DNA of 18,134 nt. It comes from Phoronis ovalis. Taxonomy: Eukaryota > Phoronida > Phoronidae. Made by a program: the position numbers and the translations under genes. Location: the NCBI GenBank assembly GCA_028565635.1, contig JAOXYB010018772.1, positions 1 to 18,134 of the forward strand, written 5' to 3'. Below the pieces are notes generated by a model that did not search any database, was not told the origin of the DNA, and saw only the letters and a list, made by a program, of their open reading frames with translations. This document shows, piece after piece, positions 10,301-18,051 of the stretch. How positions within the stretch are numbered: the stretch's first letter is position 1; the number at the start of each line of letters is the position of its first letter.

Positions 10301-13300
10301 CAAGTGGCCACCTCGATCAACACAATTATATTATGCGACAAACTCACCTTGCTATACGATATAGAATCAAACACCTCCGTAATTTCACTTGGATTATTAA
10401 CCTTGACAACTATTGGATGAGAAGCCACGGTACCATCTGTTATCATAACCGGTTGCAGATCTTCTGTTACGAACTGGTCAAGCTGAAGAAAAACAAAATT
10501 ATCGTCGTACTTATTTCTGCAAATTGCGGCTTACTTTTATTATTTCCCAGAAATCTTGTTTAGTTGTGATTTTCTTGAATATCCGAAATCTACATACTTC
10601 ACATTATTAAATGATGCAATTCACTATGCTGCGCAAGCACAAAAAAGTATGCGCGACTAAAAGGCATGAAAAATGCTTCTGCCTGGGATCGAACCAGAGA
10701 CCTTCTGCGTGTAAAGCAGACGTGATAACCACTACACTACAGAAGCTAAGCTGCTACACACTGTTATTTGTCCATTATTTTCAGGGTAGTTTCACGTAAA
10801 CTATATACACTAGGCTATATACCTAATTAGAACACACAAATGCAACCTAGGTGATCGAACTAATCACGTCGCATTTTCCAGTTATTGGTACATGCTTAAA
10901 AATAAGCAGAGACATATAGAACATAACAGGCGTTCGTGTTCCACAGCAAATAAGTTCAGTAGAATATGATAACGACAATTAGCGTCGGTGAATGGAACAG
11001 ATAAACAGTTAGAATATTTACCATGTCCCAGTCATCTTCATAGCTGTCTGTGCCTTTGTACTCCATAAAACTCGCAAATCCTTCGTTTAGCCATAAGTCA
11101 TCCCACCAATCCATCGTGACTATGTTACCAAACCACTGAAGCAGAGACAAATTGTTTTTATTATGACTGGTCTCCAATCCTCAACACATTATAACCTTCT
11201 ACATAGGTCCACACATTTCATAAATGTGCGTCTTTACAAAGCGAAATGCGGACATCAGCATCAGTTTTTATAATAATGAATAATTGAAAATCAAGAAGAG
11301 GCATATAAGCTATTTGCCAACATTTTCAATGCACCACGCACAAGCCTTACTCCTCGTATTAAAAAGACAACAAAGAACACTATACATTGTTGACATCAGC
11401 ATATTTACGGGGAAAACGCATTATATACCTGATGCGCCAGCTCATGTGCGACCACAACTGCTACTCTTTGTTTATTACTAGACGAAGCTTCATTAGGATT
11501 ATACAATAAGTTAGTTTCCCTGTATGTAATCAAACCCCAATGCTCCATGGCCCCAGACACAAAATCAGGAATAGCAATCATATCTAGGGAAAAAAACAGA
11601 CATTAGAATCGGAAACATTCGCCATTGTAAAAGATTATTGCATGTTAGGGACAATTTTTGAATGATGCCGTGCTGAGTTTGGGAATTTTTTTAATTTTAG
11701 CTAGATTTTTTTTAAAATATGCTTTACATATCGTAATAATTGCATACAATAATCTTTTAATGATGATACATCAAAAATTCAAACTATTGTACGTACAGCA
11801 TGTGAATCTATAAACATAATAAAATGAGATTCGTAAATATGTAGTGCTCACATTTCAGTGTTTAGTATTACTTACCTTGCTTTGGAAGGACGTAGGGCAT
11901 GTCAAAATATTCCTCATACAAGTTAAAAATATGAACTCCTGCATCGAGCGCATAATCTACTTGATCAATCTTATCGGGAGTGGCATAAACGCGGAACTGC
12001 AAAACAGATTGCAAGAGATCCATGATAAAAGTAAAACAAAGATTAATGATTGCAAAAGAAAACAAAGAGTCCGAGGTTATTATTTCTTTTTAAATACTAT
12101 ATTTTTAAGAATTATAAGATATAATTCGGCCTAAGGAAACCAATAAGAATCCTTCTTATTTTCTCCTTTTCTTTCAGTGTGGGTAGTATTCCGCGCAAAA
12201 TTTATATAACAAATTTATAATTAAGTGTATTTTGAATGAGATTCCTGTCTGTAATTTCAAAAAGACTCGCCAGGTGGTCTTAAGGCGTGAACTGCTGGAA
12301 TACTTGGTGGTAAAACCTGCATCTATGGGATCAGACGTAATTATCTTGATATATGACTGGAAGGATAAAGAAGTGCTATAAGGGATAATTAAATGTGTCC
12401 TTATGACAATAGCAAAACTAAGTGAAAACCTATACAGAGATAATGGTCAGGGTTTCTTTCTCAAACGCACTTACCGGCATACCACTTTTAGATTTCTTTT
12501 CCTTATATTTGAAGTCACATACTATAAAGCAGACAAGATAGGTGCTCATGGGAACTGACTTTTGGAATGTGGTTTCTATCATTCCATTTTCCAAATATTT
12601 ATCTGACTGAAAAGAAGTTACATGCAGCTCAGTAATTACGGTCTTTGCGAGCTCTATCACACATTGCATACATTTGTCCGCGTGTGGCCTTCCAGTAAAG
12701 GACCTCTTAGCTAACGTCTGCATGTAAATTAATGAGTAGAGCCGAAAACGATAGCCTTTTCAACTCTATTTTACAAAATCAAGTTAAATCTACTGGTTTT
12801 GTGAAAGATAGAATACGGAATTATAAAAAATACATATACGTGAGCATCACAATTATATCAGTACACGTCTAGGGGCAAAACTGTAGTTCTAAGGAGAGCG
12901 CCAAGTGCGGGCCAAGTCGGAAAGATTGTGCATCCACTTTTACACTCGGCCATTTCTCGGAACCATATTTAGCTAGTGAGCTACGCATTTTAGCATACCA
13001 TTTTTAAAATCAATAATCTTTAAGTTTACTAATGTGTCACACATCAACTTACTACAAAAGTATTCTTTTCCTGTTTGTTACTGTCTATAAGACATATAGA
13101 AAACAGTAAGATGCCATTTCAAAACTCAGTGATCGTAACCCTAATAAACAGGACTTTTTTATGTTAAACATAAAAAAGCAGTTAATGCTACATTTAGTTT
13201 TTATAAACAAAACATTTGTCAGCGCAACGTAGCTCTCACCTGCACTGGCATATTTGAGAGGGCGATATAACTTGGATCATGTTTGAGCGTCACTGTAAAG

Positions 13301-15136
13301 TTGGCTTTTATGTTCGGTTCATCAAAGCAAGGAAATGCCTTTCTAGCATCCACTGGTTCAAACTTAGATGTAGCCAAGCCTCTGAAAACAACTGGAAACT
13401 TTAATATTTTGAAACGAGTTAAACAAGCAATTCCGATTTCCCTACAAGCTGTGAAACAAAGAGTTTATGTAAGATGGAGGCTAGTTTCTGATCTTCTCAA
13501 TATAATAATAAGCACCTTCCATTTGTCTTTCTGCGTATGTCATTGCGGCAACTGTTGTTTGGAAGGGAGATCATTTTGCTTAAAATGAAAGAAGCTGTTT
13601 CCTGTTTGTCACTTACAAAATGTCCACCACGTGGTTTTGAGTCGTCGCTTGCAAAAATGATATTCAGTTTACACGAAAAATGGCTTTGCGTTTGATAAAT
13701 ATCTTTTGGAAAGTCAGGACAAGCGTTAGACAATAAATACATACGATTAGGTAAATTGGAAATAAATTGCGTTCTTACATGACAACTGTGCATATTAAAA
13801 ACTTGTCCACGGATACTTCTATAAGAAAACAGCGACCCAGCTTGATAGGTGATACTTGTAAATATTATTAAAATACGCAAGCTTCTTTCATGGAATCAAA
13901 TTCGGTGTTTATCAGTATTTATGCACCTTCATTCTGCTCTATTGTTTTGTTTTACTTATATGTAACTAATCTAATCTCAAGTGAGATAACACAATTTTAA
14001 ATAATAAAGATACTGTCGGATTTTCATCCTTTAACTAAATCGCATTGTTTTATATCAGTCATATATATATTTGTCAAATCACGCCCTTATTACCGCTGAG
14101 CAACTTTCAGGACTACTTCTGACAGGAATCTAATGTTACAAAATAAACATTTTAAAACTGATTTTATAAACTGTACGTATAAATATTAAGCAAAAAAAAA
14201 ATGATTGGGCTTCATGTTTATACCGCGAATCCCGCGCGAATCCCGCAAAACACAAGTACTCTAGCCGTATTCTAAATCCTACTTCTAGAGCTACTGTAAA
14301 CCTTGTCAGTATTATTTAAAATAGCGTGTAGTATAAAGTAGTGATATAAGTTATTACCATGTATGTTTTGGTTATTTATACCTTTATATCAATAAATTCG
14401 TATTTCTATTTCCTTAATATATCTAGCAATTTTCAAAAAAATTGTTTATAATATATTTGTACATGCTCATAAACAGTTAGAAACTTTTTTGTGGAAAAAA
14501 TTTCAGTGCTTAAACTGGGCTTTCGTCTTACCTTGCCTGTCCTGTAATAGTGTTGATATATGTACTTTTGTAAATACCGACAATGCCATTCTTCAAAGAA
14601 CCATCAAATGACAGATGTAAGGTGACAGCATTTCCAACTTTCAAACTTTCTTGTAATTCCACAACCCAAAATTCGTGTTCCAAGTAGCCGAATGTCCGTT
14701 TTATAGCTAACGATTTACCGCTGTCCGTTTCTGTGACGCGTGTCTCAGTTATATTCATTTGCTTGTAATGAATCAGTAAATACGGCGTTTCTCGTTTTAT
14801 GTGAATGTCTACAGAAACTTTTCCGTAAAAAGTTTGATTATCACCATAAAAATCGGGAAATAAAGACACGTCATAATGCACAGGCACGGTATAGTCTGGT
14901 AATCTTAACTCTTTCCATGGCTCAACAGGTAGCTCAGCTGGTTTGTCGGTAGGTTTGCCAACTTGTGGATCTTTAGTGCCACCTAAAATTGGTTGCTCTA
15001 GACATTGCTTTCCGTATAAGCCGGCTAAAACGCCTACTGCTACAGTTATTGCGATCCACAGAAACGCAACGATAACTAAGCGTGTTTTGCTGCAATATAC
15101 GCCTCTTGGTTTAGCAATAGAATCCTGGAACTCCAT
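4156..15136 (-). CDS. M1 family zinc aminopeptidase, type II membrane protein (954 aa, 19 exons)
   Basis: A complete gene. Exons total 2865 bases and join without a break. The product removes N-terminal residues from peptides, and the family (aminopeptidase N, A, ERAP/IRAP) acts at the cell surface or in the secretory pathway. Residues 1-19 are a short cytosolic tail and about 20-41 a signal-anchor helix. Then come a stalk, the beta domain, the catalytic domain with GAMEH (344-348), HELAH (380-384), third zinc ligand Glu403 (LWLNEGFA) and Tyr466 (SISYSKGAS), and the helical ERAP1_C-type domain to the C-terminus. Spacing matches human aminopeptidase N (about 967 aa). At least nine N-glycosylation sequons and no C-terminal hydrophobic tail fit a type II ectoenzyme rather than a GPI-anchored one. 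The start is chosen by the context CAACAATGG. Oddities: Asn to His in GAMEN, and Lys208 at an S1 specificity position. Which vertebrate member it matches best cannot be decided by eye. Confidence 0.96.
4374..4381. repeat. Left target-site duplication of MITE 1
   Basis: ATTGGTGT abuts the left TIR and recurs at 4699-4706. If the terminal T of the right TIR is counted, the match is 9 bases (TATTGGTGT, 4373-4381). Confidence 0.75.
4382..4698. mobile_element. MITE with 42-bp terminal inverted repeats built of five palindromic units
   Basis: Left TIR 4382-4423 and right TIR 4657-4698 are reverse complements with one mismatch (position 13). The outermost bases are ATGGTGGCCC and GGGCCACCAT. Inside are five units of 40-50 bases, starting near 4400, 4464, 4525, 4582 and 4635. 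Each is an imperfect palindrome of TGTCGTGTTGTCGA against TCGACAACACGACA, separated by short TTTC.../AAA spacers. No transposase is encoded. The element sits in aminopeptidase intron 18. The 8-bp duplication suggests hAT-like mobilisation; a 9-bp (Mutator-like) reading is also possible. Confidence 0.85.
4699..4706. repeat. Right target-site duplication of MITE 1
   Basis: ATTGGTGT, an exact copy of 4374-4381, directly after the right TIR. Confidence 0.75.
4879..4911. repeat. Heptamer array (GTAAACC), four full units plus part
   Basis: Four exact tandem GTAAACC units and a final GTAAA, in aminopeptidase intron 18. It resembles a telomere-type heptamer only superficially (TTTACGG, not TTAGGG). 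Confidence 0.9.
4918..4958. repeat. Hairpin, 13-bp perfect arms
   Basis: CCGTTTCTGATAT (4918-4930) pairs with 4946-4958 across a 15-base loop; pairing continues outward (CAT/ATG) with one bulged G. It begins seven bases after the heptamer array. Confidence 0.75.
5127..5208 (-). CDS. M1 aminopeptidase exon 18
   Basis: Residues 879-906. Acceptor ATGTATTGTAG; donor CAG|GTAAGA. Encodes [20 protein letters not shown] then TEVQKLQ. Confidence 0.94.
5475..5640. repeat. Possible decayed copy of the MITE 2 family
   Basis: TATTTTTGGGTGAGGATGTG and later TTGGATTGCTACAGT, AAAAATTT and TTTGCTATCC follow the same order as TATTTTTGGTGGGGATGTG, TTGGATTGCTACCGT, AAAAATTT and GATTGCTACCC in the element at 16709-17105. 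It lies in aminopeptidase intron 17. Ends and target duplication were not found. Confidence 0.4.
5731..5871 (-). CDS. M1 aminopeptidase exon 17
   Basis: Residues 832-878. Acceptor CATTAAAG; donor CAAAA|GTAGGT, phase 2. Encodes [20 protein letters not shown] and [12 protein letters not shown], strongly family-typical (IR.QD....V......G...W.F...NW). Confidence 0.94.
6392..6562 (-). CDS. M1 aminopeptidase exon 16
   Basis: Residues 775-831. Acceptor ATTCTTCCTTAG; donor AGAG|GTACTA, phase 2. Encodes [14 protein letters not shown] and [20 protein letters not shown], with sequons NET and NVT. Confidence 0.93.
6939..7040 (-). CDS. M1 aminopeptidase exon 15
   Basis: Residues 741-774. Acceptor ATATTTTCTAG; donor CAAC|GTAAGT, phase 2. 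Encodes [20 protein letters not shown] and MFQDWM. The two Cys match the disulfide conserved in this region of mammalian M1 ectoenzymes. Confidence 0.94.
7266..7342 (-). CDS. M1 aminopeptidase exon 14
   Basis: Residues 716-740. Acceptor CATATTTGTAG; donor ACAA|GTGAGT, phase 2. Encodes [20 protein letters not shown], a helical-domain segment with sequon NDS. Confidence 0.92.
7558..7761 (-). CDS. M1 aminopeptidase exon 13
   Basis: Residues 648-715. Acceptor ATAAATTTTAG; donor GGG|GTAAGA. Encodes [19 protein letters not shown] and [19 protein letters not shown], hallmark blocks of the ERAP1_C-type domain. Confidence 0.96.
8279..8421 (-). CDS. M1 aminopeptidase exon 12
   Basis: Residues 600-647. 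Acceptor TTTGTTTTAG; donor AAT|GTAAGT. Encodes [18 protein letters not shown], the family motif at the start of the C-terminal helical domain, plus sequons NTT and NNT. Confidence 0.96.
8706..8788 (-). CDS. M1 aminopeptidase exon 11
   Basis: Residues 572-599. Acceptor CATGTTTGTAG; donor AGTA|GTAAGT, phase 1. Encodes [20 protein letters not shown], the domain III beta sandwich. The stronger of two overlapping donors (GTAAGT over GTAGTA) restores the frame with exon 12. Confidence 0.92.
8995..9021. repeat. 27-bp direct repeat, copy 1
   Basis: CTGTAAGAAGATTTC followed by GCGTGAACAAAC; repeats 103 bases downstream at 9098-9124 with two mismatches. In aminopeptidase intron 10. Confidence 0.75.
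9098..9124. repeat. 27-bp direct repeat, copy 2
   Basis: CTGTAAGAAGATTTC followed by ACCTGAACAAAC. The sequence between the copies is not repeated again, so this is a dispersed pair rather than an array. Confidence 0.75.
9226..9404 (-). CDS. M1 aminopeptidase exon 10
   Basis: Residues 513-571. Acceptor AAATTTTAG; donor ACGG|GTAATA, phase 2. Encodes [19 protein letters not shown], then QERFLSDP. It finishes the catalytic domain and begins domain III. Reading on past the donor gives an immediate stop, so splicing to exon 11 (SPYG|YKWYVPL) is required. Confidence 0.94.
9633..9698 (-). CDS. M1 aminopeptidase exon 9 (66 bp)
   Basis: Residues 491-512. Acceptor GATTTACAG; donor GAG|GTACAT. Encodes [20 protein letters not shown], a standard family block (YL..+.YgNA.T.DLW). 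Confidence 0.95.
9941..10006 (-). CDS. M1 aminopeptidase exon 8 (66 bp)
   Basis: Residues 469-490. Acceptor GTATTAACAG; donor CAA|GTAAGT. Encodes [20 protein letters not shown], the helix following the catalytic Tyr. Confidence 0.95.
10348..10482 (-). CDS. M1 aminopeptidase exon 7: catalytic Tyr
   Basis: Residues 424-468. Acceptor TTTTTCTTCAG; donor AAG|GTGAGT. Ends with [13 protein letters not shown]; Tyr466 aligns with the transition-state-stabilising Tyr477 of human aminopeptidase N. Confidence 0.96.
10669..10673 (-). terminator. Pol III terminator of tRNA-Val
   Basis: A run of five T on the - strand begins immediately after the discriminator base, which supports an active Pol III gene rather than a decayed copy. 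Confidence 0.8.
10674..10746 (-). tRNA. tRNA-Val (anticodon UAC)
   Basis: 73-base cloverleaf on the - strand, inside intron 6 of the aminopeptidase. The acceptor stem GCTTCTG/CAGAAGC pairs perfectly with discriminator A. The D arm carries the A box (TGTAGTGGTTATCAC). Anticodon arm TCTGC-TTTACAC-GCAGA gives anticodon TAC. The T arm TCTGG-TTCGATC-CCAGG has one T-G pair and an intact B box. The sequence is close to other animal tRNA-Val genes. It has no intron and no CCA tail, as expected for a nuclear gene. It decodes GUA. Confidence 0.95.
11022..11135 (-). CDS. M1 aminopeptidase exon 6: third zinc ligand
   Basis: Residues 386-423. Acceptor CTGCTTCAG; donor ATG|GTAAAT. Encodes [20 protein letters not shown] and ASFMEYKG. 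Glu403 in LNEGFA is the third zinc ligand, exactly 18 residues after HELAH. Confidence 0.97.
11429..11583 (-). CDS. M1 aminopeptidase exon 5: GAMEH and HELAH motifs
   Basis: Residues 334-385. Acceptor TTTTTTTCCCTAG; donor CAG|GTATAT. Encodes [20 protein letters not shown] and [15 protein letters not shown] supplies two zinc ligands (His380, His384) and general base Glu381. The codon after GAME is CAT (His) where the family has Asn. Confidence 0.97.
11876..11996 (-). CDS. M1 aminopeptidase exon 4
   Basis: Residues 294-333. Acceptor TGTTTTGCAG; donor AAG|GTAAGT, phase 1. Encodes [20 protein letters not shown] and [14 protein letters not shown], the lead-in to the catalytic domain. Confidence 0.96.
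11997..13239. other. Aminopeptidase introns 2 and 3 (around exon 3)
   Basis: Intron 2 (12607-13239) and intron 3 (11997-12474). No RNA gene or clear element seen. The stretch 12270-12330 is more GC-rich than its surroundings and can fold locally (CGCC...GGCG), but I cannot name it. Confidence 0.4.
12475..12606 (-). CDS. M1 aminopeptidase exon 3
   Basis: Residues 250-293. Acceptor CTTCTTTTCAG; donor CCG|GTAAGT. Contains the family signature [20 protein letters not shown]. The reading frame stays open upstream of the acceptor, but that sequence has no family match, so the AG at 12608-12607 sets the start. Confidence 0.95.
13240..13381 (-). CDS. M1 aminopeptidase exon 2: substrate-anchoring loop
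   Basis: Residues 202-249. Acceptor TGTTTTCAG; donor CAG|GTGAGA. Encodes [20 protein letters not shown] and [11 protein letters not shown]. Glu210 aligns with the family Glu that binds the substrate N-terminus; Lys208 aligns with Gln181 of ERAP1 (TQFEP). Confidence 0.97.
13617..13818 (-). CDS. Orphan CUB-like exon candidate inside aminopeptidase intron 1
   Basis: An open frame of 127 codons (13880-13497) holds a segment with a good acceptor (TTTTCTTATAG before 13818) and a consensus donor (TTTT|GTAAGT after 13617). The encoded 67 residues include FNMHSC, a Cys 20 residues on ([11 protein letters not shown]), and [17 protein letters not shown]. This resembles the second half of a CUB domain (C-x20-C, then LxIxFxSDxSxxxxGF). 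It enters in phase 2 and leaves in phase 0, so including it would break the aminopeptidase frame; it is not a cassette exon of that gene. It could be a fragment of another gene, a pseudo-exon or chance. No partner exon was found nearby. Confidence 0.3.
13819..14531. other. Aminopeptidase intron 1, 5' part
   Basis: AT-rich, with one GC-rich near-tandem motif (GCGAATCCCGC twice, about 14225-14246). No other exon matching the CUB-like candidate was found on either strand. Confidence 0.4.
14532..15136 (-). CDS. M1 aminopeptidase exon 1: tail, membrane anchor, stalk, N-terminal beta domain
   Basis: Residues 1-201. ATG at 15136-15134; donor GCAAG|GTAAGA after 14532, phase 2. Hydrophobic segment [19 protein letters not shown] is the anchor; the stalk is Pro/Lys rich. 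[20 protein letters not shown] is the family entry to the N-terminal domain. Sequons NQT and NIT. Confidence 0.96.
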
Positions 15137-15180
15137 TGTTGGATGTCACAGCTCAAATGCCTTCAGTGAGGTGCAGTGGG

Positions 15181-15219
15181 TGATAATAAATCACTAGCTG
15201 ATAATAAATCATCTTATCT
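15181..15219 (-). promoter_or_regulatory. Candidate GATA-rich promoter block of the M1 aminopeptidase
   Basis: Located 45-83 bases upstream of the ATG. A 13-bp motif TGATAATAAATCA occurs twice, 18 bases apart (15181-15193, 15199-15211), and is followed by AGATAAG on the - strand (15213-15219). This gives three GATA core sites and two TTTATTATCA blocks that also fit homeobox (Cdx-like) sites. GATA and Cdx factors drive gut enzyme genes in several animals; use here is inference. Confidence 0.4.
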
Positions 15220-15239
15220 TTGGGGGTCAACATTTGACT

Positions 15240-16700
15240 AACATCAGTCCTTAGAAAAAATACATTGTTTGTTGAATATTAATACTGTAACAGTATTTCA
15301 GTCTTAAATAAATTAGAGCTCTGCGGAATAATTAGCTTTATTTAGTAAGTGCTTGTCTAGTATAAACAAACATGTTTAGTGGTAAATTTAATACATAATT
15401 GGTAATGCATAATTATTGAAAATTATCATGTGAATCTTCGCGGTATCTCTCAAATTATTGTTGTTTTAACGTATTACCATCTATTATATTTTTATAAATT
15501 CGGTTGTCCCAGTAGACTAGCGACACCAGCCTAGGTCAACATACAAGTCAAACAACGTGTGTAAGTCCATATGTAAGAAGGATATTTAGCATGTCACTGC
15601 GAAGTTAATGTTTTACTAAATAGGCCTTGTGGTGACAAATAATGGTGTACATTTGTCAACGGTACCAATAAGCGATAGAGAATATTATATTCCGAATATG
15701 AAGTACTGTTATTCAACGTTTTTTTAAAGCGGAAGATTTATGATCTTCGGTACAGAGTATGGCACTGGAAAGTTGTTCGTGGCACCGTGACACCTCTGTC
15801 AATCTATCGCAAGCATGTGAGCCCCCGTCCCTGTGGTGATATCACTCTGGTTGAACACAAATTTCTTTTGAATAACGGATAAAATACTATACCCTAAGTG
15901 GTCTATTAAAACATTGTTTACAAAGAAGGCCGAGCAAGGTTTTTGCTTTAATATGTAAATTGTCTTTAAATTAAATGTCCGCATCAGAAATTAATTCACT
16001 TTCCAGGTTCTTACATTTCATGTTTCAAAGAAATTTTGTTTGACCATTTGTTTTGATGGAATAATTCCCACGAAATCAAGGGCGTATGTGTCACTATATC
16101 TTTATGGCATGTCTGTTTTTAATTTTTTTCATATATATTTCGTGATAAAAAATATTTTGATAGTTAATACGATACAGTATTTGTCCGTGTAGTGACAAAT
16201 TATCTACACGCACACTTTAATAATTTAAAAAATGCAATTTATATAAACGAGCGAATGTTATTCAATAAATCTACTGTAAATAGTATCGTAATCTGAGCTT
16301 CGGTCTTAGTAGTTCCTTTTTTATGTAAAATGCGTTTTATGCGTTCTGTATTATCTTTCTTGAACAACGTAACGATATGTCTACATACAATTAAAACATA
16401 TAAAATTACAGTACCTTTCACGAACAAATATTCAAATATAATTGTCAAAGTAACCGTAAGTTATGCCACATACTATGTCTTTTTATTAAAAAATTGCATT
16501 TTAATATTGAAAAGATTGTGCAGCAATGAAATGCTGGATTAGACATTATTGCCATAGAAATGACGTATACAATACAGTAAGCTTACATGAGTTTCACATT
16601 ATTAGTCATTTTAGTAAAGTGATTGTTTGTGGACTTCAGTCCTTCTAATGGCTTATGGTAATAGGACTTGTATTCCGAGAGTGGTACTCTTTCCCAGAAC
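15240..16700. other. Upstream intergenic DNA, no gene recognised
   Basis: AT-rich with many stops in all frames. Open frames up to about 77 codons (e.g. 15799-15984 -, 16239-16448 -, 16330-16542 +) have no family resemblance or splice context. It probably includes the rest of the aminopeptidase promoter. Confidence 0.5.
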
Positions 16701-16708
16701 TCTTTTGG
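16701..16708. repeat. Left target-site duplication of MITE 2
   Basis: TCTTTTGG directly before the left end; identical copy at 17106-17113. Confidence 0.85.
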
Positions 16709-17105
16709 CCCAGGGGTACTCAAGCTATTTTTGGTGGGGATGTGCAGCCCTTTTGAAAATTTTGGATTCGGATTGTGTACTTTTTACTGTATTTTTTTTG
16801 GATTGCTACCGTAAAGATATTCAAAAATTTGGATTGCTACCCACTGCTTACAGTAAATAATTTGGATCAATTTTAGGTTTGTATTCCATAAATAAATTTT
16901 GGAATTTGGTTCGTATCAGTCAGTCTGCGTAAAATGAATTGCTATACTTAAATTTCGATTGCTACCCTTATATTTCAAAATTTGGGTTGCTACCTTAAAA
17001 TTTAAAAAAAAATGGATCGGCTTTGCTACCACAAGCTAAACTTTTGGATTCGGTTGGGCAGCACATCCCCATAGTCAAAAAACCTTGAGTACCCCCCCCC
17101 CCGGG
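16709..17105. mobile_element. MITE 2, hAT-like, 8-bp target duplication
   Basis: Imperfect inverted ends: the left begins CCCAGGGGTACTCAAG and runs to GGGGATGTGCAGCCC (16709-16750). The right (17056-17105) reverse-complements to CCC, a G run, TACTCAAGG and GGGGATGTGCTGCCC. The interior carries repeated GATTGCTACC (16801, 16832, 16957) and relatives near 16986 and 17021. No transposase is encoded. The right end contains a tract of 11 C, likely length-variable. A + strand frame at 16627-16860 merely runs across the left half. Confidence 0.85.
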
Positions 17106-17113
17106 TCTTTTGG
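17106..17113. repeat. Right target-site duplication of MITE 2
   Basis: TCTTTTGG directly after the GGG terminus; identical to 16701-16708. Confidence 0.85.
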
Positions 17114-17940
17114 ATAAAAACTTGGTACCTACATGATGATGCAAAGGTTTATGGTCCACAATGACTACAATGTATGGGCCGGTACAATAAAATTTTCCAA
17201 CAGCATATTTTAAAGCTCAATAAATGGTTGATGTAATAACCACTATGATAACTAAGATAAAATAACTTTGATAATCTGTAGGTTTAAGCATGGAAAACAT
17301 TTATTTCCTCCCATAACCAATTAATCTAACAGGAATTTTGCACATTGTTTAGAAGACAGTGACATAAGTGTATTGAAGACAGTGACATTAGAAAATGACA
17401 GTACTGTTACATATAACAGACTTTTGACTGACATGCAATTATTTTCAAATACCAGCAACTACTTATCACAAATTTAAGCAACATCCTTGGTTAACACAGA
17501 GTACAAACAACTCCTTGGAATACATAAAACCATAAAGGTTTGAATGTTAAATAAAACATTTCACATTTTATTGGAATGATATCATCACCAAAAATATTTT
17601 GCTTTCAATGGTGAATAGTTTCAGTTACATTATAACTTTATAACAAAAATAGCAAACAGGATATCAGCATGTAAATATAATTTTTTTAAACACTAATTAG
17701 AAAAATGCTTATAATATTGCTTAATTCTTCAAAAATATAACATTATTGACACAGTTAACAATAACAATTGATATTTACTAATAGGAATTGGGAATGTATA
17801 TAAAGCAAATGGTCCTTCAAAAACACAGAATGAACTACAAAAATAGAATATCACAAAGTTAACAAGTAGACAGTAAAATGACACAAGCCATCCACTTGTC
17901 ATAGGTATAAGAATTTCCAAATTTTTTTTTCCCAATTTCC
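17114..17940. other. Intergenic DNA, no gene recognised
   Basis: AT-rich. It contains a 14-bp direct repeat GAAGACAGTGACAT (17352-17365 and 17375-17388). A hydrophobic 68-codon frame on the - strand (17729-17935) has no recognisable family and no splice support. Confidence 0.5.
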
Positions 17941-18051
17941 CAATTTATTTTGAAACTAGATAGCCTTTTAGGAAAGGCAGGGTTGCTCATATTGGCTTCT
18001 ATGAACGTTAAATGACCACCAAATTACCTTTCAACATCATTTTTAGAATAT

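Larger units (their letters stand above)
5872..10347. other. Larger aminopeptidase introns without features
   Basis: Introns over 300 bases here are 10007-10347, 8789-9225 (holds the 27-bp direct repeats), 7762-8278, 6563-6938 and 5872-6391. Apart from those repeats I see no RNA gene or mobile element; short open frames have no coding character. Exons 8-16 within this span are listed separately. Confidence 0.4.

Noticed and set aside
13617-13818. Alternative cassette exon of the aminopeptidase
   Set aside because: Its 202 bases enter in phase 2 but exit in phase 0, so inclusion would shift exon 2 out of frame.
17729-17935. Hydrophobic 68-codon - strand frame
   Set aside because: AT-rich DNA easily yields Phe/Leu/Ile-rich frames; no motif or neighbouring exon supports it.
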